Below, piece after piece: positions 1-6,071 of a stretch of DNA of 6,681 nucleotides. The notes under the pieces were generated by a model, which saw nothing but the letters and a program-made list of their open reading frames with translations, made no database searches and was not told where the DNA came from. The position numbers and the translations under genes are program-made. Positions within the stretch are counted from its first letter, which is position 1. Each line of letters opens with the position of its first letter. Source of the DNA: an uncultured Halieaceae bacterium (GTDB taxonomy: Bacteria > Pseudomonadota > Gammaproteobacteria > Pseudomonadales > Halieaceae); NCBI GenBank assembly GCA_913063005.1, contig CAJXZI010000111.1:1-6681 (forward strand), in the 5' to 3' direction.

Positions 1-127
1 CGTAGAGCCGCTCGAGTTCTTCTGAAGCAGTTCCATCGGGATGGGCAAGACCTTCGGTCATAGCGGCTTTACACATACGGTTAGGCACTACCGCACCACA
101 GGGTAGTGTTAAAGGTTGCTCTAGCAT
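1..127 (-). CDS. NADH:flavin oxidoreductase (Old Yellow Enzyme family), N-terminal fragment
   Basis: The window holds only the first 42 codons, and the gene runs off the left edge. The start of the peptide (MLEQPLTLPCGAVVPNRMCK) followed by AAMTEGLAHPDG matches the opening of OYE-type FMN enzymes, where the PLTLPNG..L.NR...AAMTEG segment forms the first strand of the TIM barrel and the phosphate/flavin edge. Members reduce activated C=C bonds (enones, 2,4-dienoyl-CoA-type substrates) using NAD(P)H. The ATG at 125-127 is chosen because a GGAG (complement of 134-137) lies 6 nt upstream. The frame is closed by TAA at 212-214, and no other usual start codon lies between. The gene follows the thioesterase after 151 nt, so it could be co-transcribed or have its own promoter; I see no strong one. 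The substrate cannot be told from this fragment. Confidence 0.85.
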   Translation of the reverse strand, partial: MLEQPLTLPCGAVVPNRMCKAAMTEGLAHPDGTASEELERLY

Positions 128-133
128 TGGGAT

Positions 134-137
134 CTCC
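134..137 (-). promoter_or_regulatory. Ribosome binding site of the flavin oxidoreductase gene
   Basis: GGAG on the minus strand, 6 nt before the ATG at 127. It fixes the start, because the only upstream in-frame sequence is the translated 12-bp repeat, which has no usual start codon. Confidence 0.7.
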
Positions 138-146
138 GGTTGCTTC

Positions 147-204
147 TTATTAGGGCTGTTATTAGGGCTGTTATTAGGGCTGTTATTAGGGCTGTTATTA
201 GGGC
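147..204. repeat. 12-bp tandem repeat, about 4.8 copies
   Basis: The unit on the plus strand is TTATTAGGGCTG, with identical copies at 147-158, 159-170, 171-182 and 183-194 and a partial copy at 195-204. It sits in the 151-nt gap between the thioesterase and the flavin oxidoreductase genes, ending 9 nt before the GGAG ribosome binding site of the latter. It would therefore lie in that gene's leader. Perfect identity of the copies suggests recent expansion by slippage. The unit length is a multiple of three, and the array is open in the oxidoreductase frame (repeating N-S-P-N) back to a TAA at 212-214. Confidence 0.95.
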
Positions 205-278
205 CGGTGTTTTATGGGCATTGTTTTTAAGACCTGTTTGTAGCGGGTCATTACTTAACGGCCCTCACTTTTCTGAGT

Positions 279-839
279 TTACTCCTCGGGTTCGAGTGTC
301 ACGTGGCAGCGTTGATCCTGCAGTAACTCAGCCGATGCTAAATCATAAACGAAATTCTGTCGGTATTTATCCATGAACTCATTATCTTGAGTTCTAAGGC
401 GTTTACGTTGGAGGGCGCTTAGATATCGACGGACATCATCTTGAGACTTAAGAATGAGAGGGGGCACCTCTGCAGTGTTGCCGTCGGGCGTTTTAGCCAC
501 CATGGTGAAGTAGCAGGTATTGGTGTGTTTACTGATACCTGCCTGCAGATTTTCGGCAACTACTTTGATACCAACAACGAGTGATTTTCGGCCCACGTAG
601 TTGACTGATCCCATGAGTTTAATGACTTCGCCCACTTCGACCGGCTGCAGGAACTCCACATTATCAACAGATACGGTAACGCAGTAGTTGCCAGCGTGTT
701 TGCTTGCGCAAACGTAGGCCACCTTATCCATCAGCGACATGAGTGTTCCGCCGTGGACTTTGCCGCCAAAGTTGGCATAGCTGGGTACCATTAGCTCGAT
801 AATCGTGCTCTGCGAGTAAGCGACGGTATGTCCTTCCAC
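279..839 (-). CDS. Acyl-CoA thioesterase, hotdog fold (YciA/BACH-like)
   Basis: A 186-residue single-hotdog thioesterase that would hydrolyse acyl-CoA to free acid and CoA in the cytoplasm. The signature region at residues 22-44 carries N23, F-G-G, H29-G-G and D38, matching the N..G...GG.L...D..A pattern in which Asn and Asp act in catalysis. The V-S-V-D-N strand (56-60) and V-G-R-K-S (82-86) are the usual CoA-binding and core strands. Residues after about 130 form a charged, probably helical extension beyond the basic hotdog. The start is GTG, supported by an AAGGA 7 nt upstream. The next Met codon (residue 17) would cut into the first strand. The gene follows bciB by 54 nt with no terminator visible, so it probably shares the operon transcript. 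Chain-length preference cannot be read from sequence. Confidence 0.88.
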   Translation of the reverse strand: MEGHTVAYSQSTIIELMVPSYANFGGKVHGGTLMSLMDKVAYVCASKHAGNYCVTVSVDNVEFLQPVEVGEVIKLMGSVNYVGRKSLVVGIKVVAENLQAGISKHTNTCYFTMVAKTPDGNTAEVPPLILKSQDDVRRYLSALQRKRLRTQDNEFMDKYRQNFVYDLASAELLQDQRCHVTLEPEE

Positions 840-846
840 GGTGGAT

Positions 847-851
847 TCCTT
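847..851 (-). promoter_or_regulatory. Ribosome binding site supporting the GTG start of the thioesterase
   Basis: AAGGA on the minus strand, 7 nt before GTG at 837-839. This is the main reason to accept a GTG start here. Confidence 0.7.
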
Positions 852-893
852 GCGAGGGTTGAGCTGTTTTTACCGACCCGGCAGAGGTCTGGA

Positions 894-2099
894 TCAGCGC
901 TCGCCCTTACTAGGTGTCAGGCCGTAGGGCTCAGCCAGTTTCCACACGTGCGGGGGCACCATCGTACGCAGGCGTTTTGGTGCGGCACGACGCAGGTGGA
1001 GTATTGATTCAGCTGCTTTCATCTCGAGTCGAGTGCGTGCGAATTCGAGACCTTTTGGTCCGGTAAGCGGCATGATTTTACCTACAATGGGGCGAAGCCA
1101 TTGCGGCATTCGTCTTAGCGGCAGACCACCTGTTGCCCGGCGTGTATTTTCAATAAATCCTTTTACCGCAGCGTGTCTTCTCCCCGAGGTGGATGGCGCC
1201 TTGAGTGTGAGTTCTGAGCGAATTGCATCAAGCGCTTTCTGACCTTTTTGATTGCGCACGAGCAGCCACTGATCACCGCGACCGCCCATGTATCCGACCG
1301 TGATATCGGAGAGGGTATTGACGTAGTCGACACAGGTCCGACATGTAAGCGGAAAAAAGTCGTCTCGCAGGTTAGCAATGGGAAGCTGAAGAAACGGAAT
1401 CCGTCGCTTTTTTCCCGTATCAAATCGCAGCTCGACGTGGAAGTCGGGCATAAACTCTAAGTAGTTAATTCGCTCGGGATTGCTGTCGAGCAGCGATAAG
1501 AATTCGTGGAAGTTTTCAGTGGTGGTGTTGTCCGAGCAGGGTGTTCCGATGACGACCAGATGCTCTAAATCAAGTTCTTTTTCTAGCGCACGTAGCGCGT
1601 AGATTTGGCAGGGTATGCCGATAACCGCAATTCGCTTGTGGCCATCGGCGATGGCGGGCTCGAGTAGTTCAAGGAGTGGTGCATATCCCATCCGCATCCC
1701 TCTGCAGCTCGCCATGTCCTGTGCATCAGTAATCAGCCTTGGTATCGGTTTCCATGGGTCAGTGTCGTCAGGCCCAATACACAGAACCGCTGAGACCTCG
1801 CCAGACGCTAAGAGGGCTTCCCCCAGTCGCGTGGTTATACCAGTCCACTGCGCGCCGTTACGTTTCGGTGTGAGTGCCGCTTGGTGCATTTCTTCGACTA
1901 CGCCGAAAAACGGTTCTATATCACCCTCTTTTTGTCGCACACGCCCGTGAGTTTGGTGTTCAAGGCGCGCATAGTCAGGGTTGATGAATTGGCAGACGTG
2001 CCCACAGCGACCGGGTTCATGAGTCCGGCTAATACCGCAGTCAGTGCAGAGCTTTCGATGCGGTGCCGATTCCTGTTCCTGCACCGCTATAAGGTTCAT
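894..2099 (-). CDS. bciB: BciB-type ferredoxin-dependent 8-vinyl reductase / FrhB-family iron-sulfur flavoprotein
   Basis: A 401-residue cytoplasmic protein of the F420 hydrogenase/dehydrogenase beta-subunit family. It closely resembles the cyanobacterial-type divinyl (proto)chlorophyllide 8-vinyl reductase. Recognisable segments are C18xxC21...C32xxxC36 near the N-terminus, E-x-Q-x-H-G-R (47-53), GAQWTG (82-87), IGIPCQ (160-165), IGTPCSDN (184-191), M-P-D-F-H-V (217-222) and C253xxC256-DYVN followed by V-G-Y-M-G (268-272). Family members carry FAD and two [4Fe-4S] clusters bound by such cysteines and take electrons from ferredoxin. Length matches the ~400-residue cyanobacterial enzymes. The ATG overlaps the stop of the beta-helix cytochrome gene as ATGA, so translation is probably coupled. 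The plant relative HCAR shows that the family also reduces other tetrapyrroles. The gene sits among periplasmic cytochromes rather than bch genes, so a different substrate is possible. Confidence 0.8.
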   Translation of the reverse strand: MNLIAVQEQESAPHRKLCTDCGISRTHEPGRCGHVCQFINPDYARLEHQTHGRVRQKEGDIEPFFGVVEEMHQAALTPKRNGAQWTGITTRLGEALLASGEVSAVLCIGPDDTDPWKPIPRLITDAQDMASCRGMRMGYAPLLELLEPAIADGHKRIAVIGIPCQIYALRALEKELDLEHLVVIGTPCSDNTTTENFHEFLSLLDSNPERINYLEFMPDFHVELRFDTGKKRRIPFLQLPIANLRDDFFPLTCRTCVDYVNTLSDITVGYMGGRGDQWLLVRNQKGQKALDAIRSELTLKAPSTSGRRHAAVKGFIENTRRATGGLPLRRMPQWLRPIVGKIMPLTGPKGLEFARTRLEMKAAESILHLRRAAPKRLRTMVPPHVWKLAEPYGLTPSKGER

Positions 2100-3541
2100 C
2101 CCTCGAGTCCCAACATATATTCGGCAACGAGCAAGCGCATGTCTTCAGATACATGCCCTTGCGGTGGCATCGCTGGGAAGTCGGGTCGGCGTTTCACGGG
2201 GTTGGCAACGTAATCGGCAAGCGCCTGAACGTCATCGCCATACTGCGCCTGAATGACTAGGGCTGGTGGTCCAATCAGGCGCACATTATAAGCGTGACAG
2301 CCGGCGCAGATGCCGTTGTAAACAACTTCAGCACCACCCGCATCTGCAGTGATAACGCGAGGGTCAGCAGGTGCTTCCAACATTTTCGTGGTGAGTTGGC
2401 GTGAGGTGCCGATGTCGGTGGCGGTAGCAACGGCGTCAGCCGCGCGCACGGTGGGTGCGTCACAGTCTGCCCACTCCTCTAGACCATAGGAGCGATAGGC
2501 GCCACGGCGAGATATACAACTACCGCGCTCTTTGTCGGCGGCAGATTGATAAGCCAATATATCTGGGCCCTTGGTGCTGAACTTGCTCAGCATCAAAAGC
2601 TTCATCTCTCCGTCGGGGTCGTTGCCATTATCAAACATGACATTGTTGCGAATTTCGACATTGTCAGAGTGGGGGTCAGAGTCTTTGTCGCTCGCCACTT
2701 CGGTCACGAAATCACCACTTGTGACGATGATGCCACCCGTATTATTGCCCGTAATAATGTTGTCTTCGATTACCACTTGGTCACCTGACATTACAAGTAT
2801 CCCTGTACCCGAAGGAATTCCTGCAACCAGTGAACCTGGGATGGCGAAGTTAGGTGTATTGTTATTCGTCACAAAATTTCGACGAATGACGGCGTCGTAA
2901 GACGACTTAATTGGGAGGCCAGGCGTAATGAAAACCAGAATGCCGCCTGTATTATTTCTCGCGACATTGCCCTCAACCAGGACATGGCGGCTGTTTTCAA
3001 CCTCAATACCCGCCACGTTGTCGAAGACCTGATTATTGCGAACGTCAACGTAGTCAGACATGCCCACGTAGATGGCGGCGTCTTCAATTTCACTCAGGAT
3101 ATTGTTCTCGATAAGGCCGTTGTGGCCAAACTCAGGGAAAATGCCGTAAAGGCCGGTGTCGATAACCCAGTTGTTTCTAATCGAGAAGTTGTTCCCCGAT
3201 TGTCCCATGATGGCATTGCCTTTGTACTTCGTGATCTTGAACCACTCGACACTAAAGCCGTTTCCTGAATAGAGGATCGCGTCGTTGAGAATCTTCTCGC
3301 CGTCGAGATGTGGCCACTCGCCGTCTTCAACGACGCCAATGAGTGAAATATCGTCTTTATCGACAAATACGGTCTCGTGATAAGTGCCGGGATAAACTTT
3401 GATGGTGTCGCCTGCTTTGGCTTTGGTTAGTGCGGCCTGAATGCTCTCGCCTTCCTTTACTTCCAAGGTGGCAGCTTGTGCCATCGCAGAAGCTAGGGAT
3501 AAGAGAAAAATCGAAAGTGCTTGGCTGAGTTTTATTTTCAT
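2096..3541 (-). CDS. Exported right-handed beta-helix protein with C-terminal monoheme cytochrome c
   Basis: A 481-residue precursor. Residues 1-23 form a signal peptide (basic start, hydrophobic core, cleavage after A-Q-A). Residues about 30-310 are a parallel beta-helix of the pectin-lyase/NosD type, seen as recurring Asn ladders such as RNNWV (122), ENNIL (145), RNNQV (168), EDNII (259) and IRNNV (297). A linker (about 310-400) holds C342 and C360, which could form a disulfide. A small cytochrome c domain follows, with heme motif C412-A-G-C-H416 and probable axial ligand M458 in F-P-A-M-P-P. The protein should be periplasmic. Beta-helix proteins of unknown function with exported redox partners are known (TIGR03805-like); the fused heme here suggests direct electron exchange. 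The start overlaps the upstream stop as TAATG, with GAGGG 7 nt upstream. No catalytic lyase residues were identified, so an enzymatic role is not claimed. Confidence 0.85.
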   Translation of the reverse strand: MKIKLSQALSIFLLSLASAMAQAATLEVKEGESIQAALTKAKAGDTIKVYPGTYHETVFVDKDDISLIGVVEDGEWPHLDGEKILNDAILYSGNGFSVEWFKITKYKGNAIMGQSGNNFSIRNNWVIDTGLYGIFPEFGHNGLIENNILSEIEDAAIYVGMSDYVDVRNNQVFDNVAGIEVENSRHVLVEGNVARNNTGGILVFITPGLPIKSSYDAVIRRNFVTNNNTPNFAIPGSLVAGIPSGTGILVMSGDQVVIEDNIITGNNTGGIIVTSGDFVTEVASDKDSDPHSDNVEIRNNVMFDNGNDPDGEMKLLMLSKFSTKGPDILAYQSAADKERGSCISRRGAYRSYGLEEWADCDAPTVRAADAVATATDIGTSRQLTTKMLEAPADPRVITADAGGAEVVYNGICAGCHAYNVRLIGPPALVIQAQYGDDVQALADYVANPVKRRPDFPAMPPQGHVSEDMRLLVAEYMLGLEG

Positions 3542-4887
3542 TATTCTGCCCTCGATGTCAGGTGCTTACGGTGCTGTTCTCGCTGGTGCTTCTGTAAATG
3601 GTGCTTCTCTAAATGGTGCTTTTGTTGCTGTTGCATTTGTAGAGAGTGCGTTTGTTGACGTTGCTCGTTTTGAGAACTCTCTCCCCAACCGTACTCATGT
3701 TCCAACTGCCTTGCTCGCCCTGGCGCCAAACCTGATGGAACCCGCTCAGGTATGACCGGCATAAAGCCCTCATCAGTAAGAGCGTGGAGGAAATCGACCA
3801 ATCTGTCGAGTTCTTCGTCTCGAAGATTGGGCTCCCAGATATGCCAGTGAATAAGAAGGTTTTCGCTCTCGGGTACCGCGTGGCCTCTACCGCCGTTATA
3901 AAAAGCCACCGTATCGCGCAGCGTTTTGAAATTGCCCTGGTGCATATAAGGCGCAGTTTTTGCGATGTTGCGCAGGCTTGGCACGCGAAAGCCGCCGCGT
4001 TGGCTGGGGATGCCTGATGTTGCTCCAGCCCCGGGATCGAAGGGTCTGCCCTCCGGTTCCGGCACGCCAATAATCGCGATTTCCTGATTACTGAAAAGTG
4101 GCGGGGTATGACACTCACCGCATCGAGATACGAAGGAACGGAAGACGTTGAGTCCCTCGAGCTCACTGGGCGATAGACTGTCGTGTATGCCATGAGCGTA
4201 AAAATCATAACGGCTGTTGAGCGATACCAAAGACGCTTCAAAAGCGCTGAGGGCTGTATAGACCTGATTCAAACGGATATCGGGTGTTCCAAATGCATCT
4301 GCGAAAAGTTGCAGGTAGATCTCATTACTCGATAAGTCGGCCAGCAGCTGCTCAGGAGTGTTACCCATTTCATTAGTTGAGTAGAGCGGTCCCAGGAGCT
4401 GGGTTTCGAGCGTGGTTTTGCTGCCGTCCCAGAGCAAGGTGTCGAAAAAACCAATATTCCAAAGGCTCGGTGCCGAGCGCTCGAGCGTTTCGCCATTAAT
4501 ACCTAACGCGCGGCCGCGGCCATCGGCGAAACCATAGTCAGGGTCGTGGCAGCTCGAGCAAGCGACGGTGTTGTCGCCCGATAGCACGGGATCGAAAAAG
4601 AGGTAGCGGCCGAGATCAATGACCTCTGGACTGAAACCATCCCGGATATCAGGCAGACCTGCTCGTGGACCGCCAACGCCGCTGTCGTGCGGTGATGAAT
4701 AGCCGTCATACAGCGTTCGAAGTTCACAGCCGCCTTCTGCTGAAAGAACAAAACCAGCGGGGCACACTTTTGCCAATTCGAAGTTGGTGTTCGCGTCGTT
4801 TGCCAGGATGCCGGGCGCTAAGCACATCACCCCTAAGAGGCCTAATCTAAATTTACTCAGCGAGTGTGGCCACATAGGAAGAAACAT
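3541..4887 (-). CDS. Exported diheme cytochrome c peroxidase / MauG-like protein with His/Gln-rich tail
   Basis: A 448-residue precursor with a likely signal peptide (1-29, cleavage after G-I-L-A). The diheme CcP/MauG core has heme motifs C110-S-S-C-H114 in the L-F-F-D-P-V-L-S context and C256-G-E-C-H260. W153-D-G, the N-E-M-G segment (172-175), Y314-M-H316-Q-G and V-A-F-Y330 are also family landmarks. There is no His between the first heme motif and W153, so the sixth ligand of classical CcP appears absent. Y330 falls where MauG has its ligand tyrosine (from memory, not a computed alignment). It may therefore be an oxidase-like MauG relative rather than a plain H2O2 scavenger. C42 and C54 may form a disulfide. 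Residues 404-448 are low complexity (8 His, 12 Gln), encoded by a 15-bp repeat. The start is uncertain: ATG 4887 overlaps the c4 gene by 35 bp, ATG 4875 is equally possible, and neither has a clear Shine-Dalgarno sequence. Confidence 0.88.
   Translation of the reverse strand: MFLPMWPHSLSKFRLGLLGVMCLAPGILANDANTNFELAKVCPAGFVLSAEGGCELRTLYDGYSSPHDSGVGGPRAGLPDIRDGFSPEVIDLGRYLFFDPVLSGDNTVACSSCHDPDYGFADGRGRALGINGETLERSAPSLWNIGFFDTLLWDGSKTTLETQLLGPLYSTNEMGNTPEQLLADLSSNEIYLQLFADAFGTPDIRLNQVYTALSAFEASLVSLNSRYDFYAHGIHDSLSPSELEGLNVFRSFVSRCGECHTPPLFSNQEIAIIGVPEPEGRPFDPGAGATSGIPSQRGGFRVPSLRNIAKTAPYMHQGNFKTLRDTVAFYNGGRGHAVPESENLLIHWHIWEPNLRDEELDRLVDFLHALTDEGFMPVIPERVPSGLAPGRARQLEHEYGWGESSQNEQRQQTHSLQMQQQQKHHLEKHHLQKHQREQHRKHLTSRAE
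3570..3674. repeat. 15-bp degenerate tandem repeat inside the 3' end of the peroxidase gene
   Basis: Seven 15-bp units start at 3570, 3585, 3600, 3615, 3630, 3645 and 3660. The two best copies on the plus strand are GGTGCTTCTGTAAAT (3585) and GGTGCTTCTCTAAAT (3600), differing at one base. Flanking units drift but keep GGTGCT or GTTGC. On the gene strand they encode the five-residue-period tail (KHHLE, KHHLQ, KHQRE). Read on the opposite strand the same DNA gives an A-x-[LVF]-x-x periodicity. Confidence 0.9.
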
Positions 4888-5467
4888 CGTCGATGAGCTG
4901 GGGGTCTTTGAGCGCTCTCGCTAGGCGGGCCATTTGTTGGCCATACCGATCGTCAGAGTGGCCACCACGTCGGCCCTCCGCGAAGTGGCGATACTGGCGA
5001 GTAAGGTAATCCTGGCTCAGCCCCAAAAGGTTGGGCGCACCAAGCGCATCGTTGCCGACTGCATTGGTCCCGTGGCAAGCGCTGCAGTAGGCGTTGTAAA
5101 GATCTTTTCCCCGTTTTTTGTTGCCGGCATGGGTCGCTGCAGTTGTGTGACTTTTATCTGGGAAAGCATCGATTGCGCTAGTTGCACTCGCGAGCACCGG
5201 GGCGTCAAGCGCCGCGATTGCCGCCATCATTGTTTGTGTATAGCTGTCGTCACTCTCGCGCCAGCCGGCCTGGAATCCCTCAAGCTGTCGCCGGATATAC
5301 GGGGCTGATAATTGCGTTAGGTTGGGCGCGCCCAACGCATTGTTTCCTTGCCCGGCAATGCCATGGCATTGGGCGCAGTGCACCTGATAACTATCTTCTG
5401 CGGTTGCGGCGACCGCTATCATTAGCAAGCTAAAAACGGCTGTACTTAATAAGACTCGGCGGATCAT
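4853..5467 (-). CDS. Exported diheme cytochrome c (c4/c553 type)
   Basis: A 204-residue precursor made of a signal peptide (1-23, cleavage after A-T-A) and two homologous cytochrome c domains. Domain 1 has heme motif C31-A-Q-C-H35 and domain 2 has C128-S-A-C-H132. Each is followed by G..N.ALGAPNL, a Y-[IL]-x-R-Q segment, and a downstream Met (M80 or M81, and M179) suited as sixth heme ligand. This is the arrangement of cytochrome c4, a periplasmic two-heme shuttle that feeds terminal oxidases or peroxidases. It is the first gene of the operon and overlaps the peroxidase gene, making it the natural electron carrier to that enzyme. The ATG at 5465-5467 has only a weak A-rich upstream region (AGAA) as ribosome binding site. 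A promoter lies about 35-65 nt upstream. Confidence 0.92.
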   Translation of the reverse strand: MIRRVLLSTAVFSLLMIAVAATAEDSYQVHCAQCHGIAGQGNNALGAPNLTQLSAPYIRRQLEGFQAGWRESDDSYTQTMMAAIAALDAPVLASATSAIDAFPDKSHTTAATHAGNKKRGKDLYNAYCSACHGTNAVGNDALGAPNLLGLSQDYLTRQYRHFAEGRRGGHSDDRYGQQMARLARALKDPQLIDDVSSYVATLAE

Positions 5468-5503
5468 CTATTGGTTCTAATTCTTTTTGATATCGCGACG
5501 GCC

Positions 5504-5531
5504 AGTATATACACCGTGACCGAGGTGACAA
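5504..5531 (-). promoter_or_regulatory. Sigma-70-type promoter of the cytochrome operon
   Basis: Minus-strand -35 box TTGTCA (complement of 5526-5531; 5 of 6 to consensus) and -10 box TATACT (complement of 5504-5509; 5 of 6), separated by 16 nt. Transcription would start near 5497, leaving a leader of about 30 nt before the c4 start codon. The spacer begins CACC and ends GGTG, and the sequence GTGAC occurs twice nearby on the plus strand (5516-5520 and 5525-5529), which could be part of an operator. No recognised regulator site could be assigned. Confidence 0.6.
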
Positions 5532-5629
5532 ATGACCCGCTTCTTCAGGGGCGAAGAGGCCGCTGCGGCTCATGTGACGCCTCATTCGTAGCTGGGAGAA
5601 ATCGCTCTTGGATTAAATGAGCGTTTGGC

Positions 5630-5712
5630 TAGTGCGAGACGTTTTCAAACAAGACTTTCTAACACGAAAATTTTTCAGCACGGGACTCTCCAGCACGAGA
5701 CTCTCCAGCACC
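5630..5712. repeat. 15-bp degenerate tandem repeat upstream of the cytochrome operon
   Basis: The clear copies are CAGCACGGGACTCTC (5676-5690) and CAGCACGAGACTCTC (5691-5705), one mismatch apart, followed by a partial CAGCACC (5706-5712). Decayed units with the same 15-bp spacing lie to the left (5661-5675, 5646-5660 and about 5630-5644). The array is roughly 100-210 nt upstream of the promoter. It is in a non-coding region and is interrupted by stops in most frames. Confidence 0.85.
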
Positions 5713-5978
5713 AAGCTTTAATGTTAAAAATAATGAGTGAAGCGTGGAGGTTTTAAAGTAGAAGCGTCGTGCGATGTTGAGAGCACGCAAGCCGAACCCC
5801 ACAGGCACGCTCCCGATATGACCAAGGTGTCAGATCCCAAAGGTATTGTTTTTCGGGGTCACAATTTCAATCACGTCTTTTTTGGTTGCCATATATTGCT
5901 CGAGAGGAATTTTTATTAAAGCCATGGAGCTTCTCTGGTATGGCCATCATGGTGGGTGAAATCACAGCACACCAGGCT

Positions 5979-6071
5979 GATCCCGAGGTTGGACGCCCCG
6001 ATCTAAAGGGGATCGAATGGCGAGATCCCAGAAAGAAGGGATCGATATTGAATGGATCCAGAAAAGCGATC
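5979..6071. repeat. Dense GATC cluster with imperfect direct and inverted repeats
   Basis: GATC occurs at 5979, 6000, 6011, 6024, 6040, 6055 and 6068, seven sites in 93 bp against one per 256 bp by chance. Two imperfect direct copies (about 6009-6035 and 6038-6066) share GGGATCGA, AATGG and ATCC.AGAAA. Each can form a stem-loop with GATC in both arms: GGGATC 6009-6014 with GATCCC 6024-6029, and GGATC 6039-6043 with GATCC 6055-6059. The plus strand is purine-rich and ends in seven A residues (6073-6079). Confidence 0.85.

Noticed and set aside
147..204. Tandem repeats as a CRISPR array or telomere-like element
   Set aside because: Units are 12 bp, directly abutting and without spacers; the TTAGGG within the unit is coincidental.
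140..376. 78-codon plus-strand frame across the 12-bp repeat (IRAV units)
   Set aside because: It is the translation of the tandem repeat running antisense into the thioesterase gene; no ribosome binding site was seen.
1615..2213. Overlapping plus-strand frames of 110-111 codons opposite bciB and the beta-helix gene
   Set aside because: They are antisense to genes with clear family motifs, so they are treated as shadows.
4825..4827. ATG codon 21 as the peroxidase start, with AGGGG just upstream
   Set aside because: It would delete the signal peptide core, which a c-type cytochrome needs for export, and the spacing is too short.
5737..5919. 60-codon plus-strand frame starting with GTG
   Set aside because: No recognisable motif or conserved-looking pattern, and it overlaps the next spurious frame.
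5979..6071. GATC cluster as a replication origin
   Set aside because: No DnaA boxes, no AT-rich unwinding region and no dnaA/dnaN neighbours are visible.
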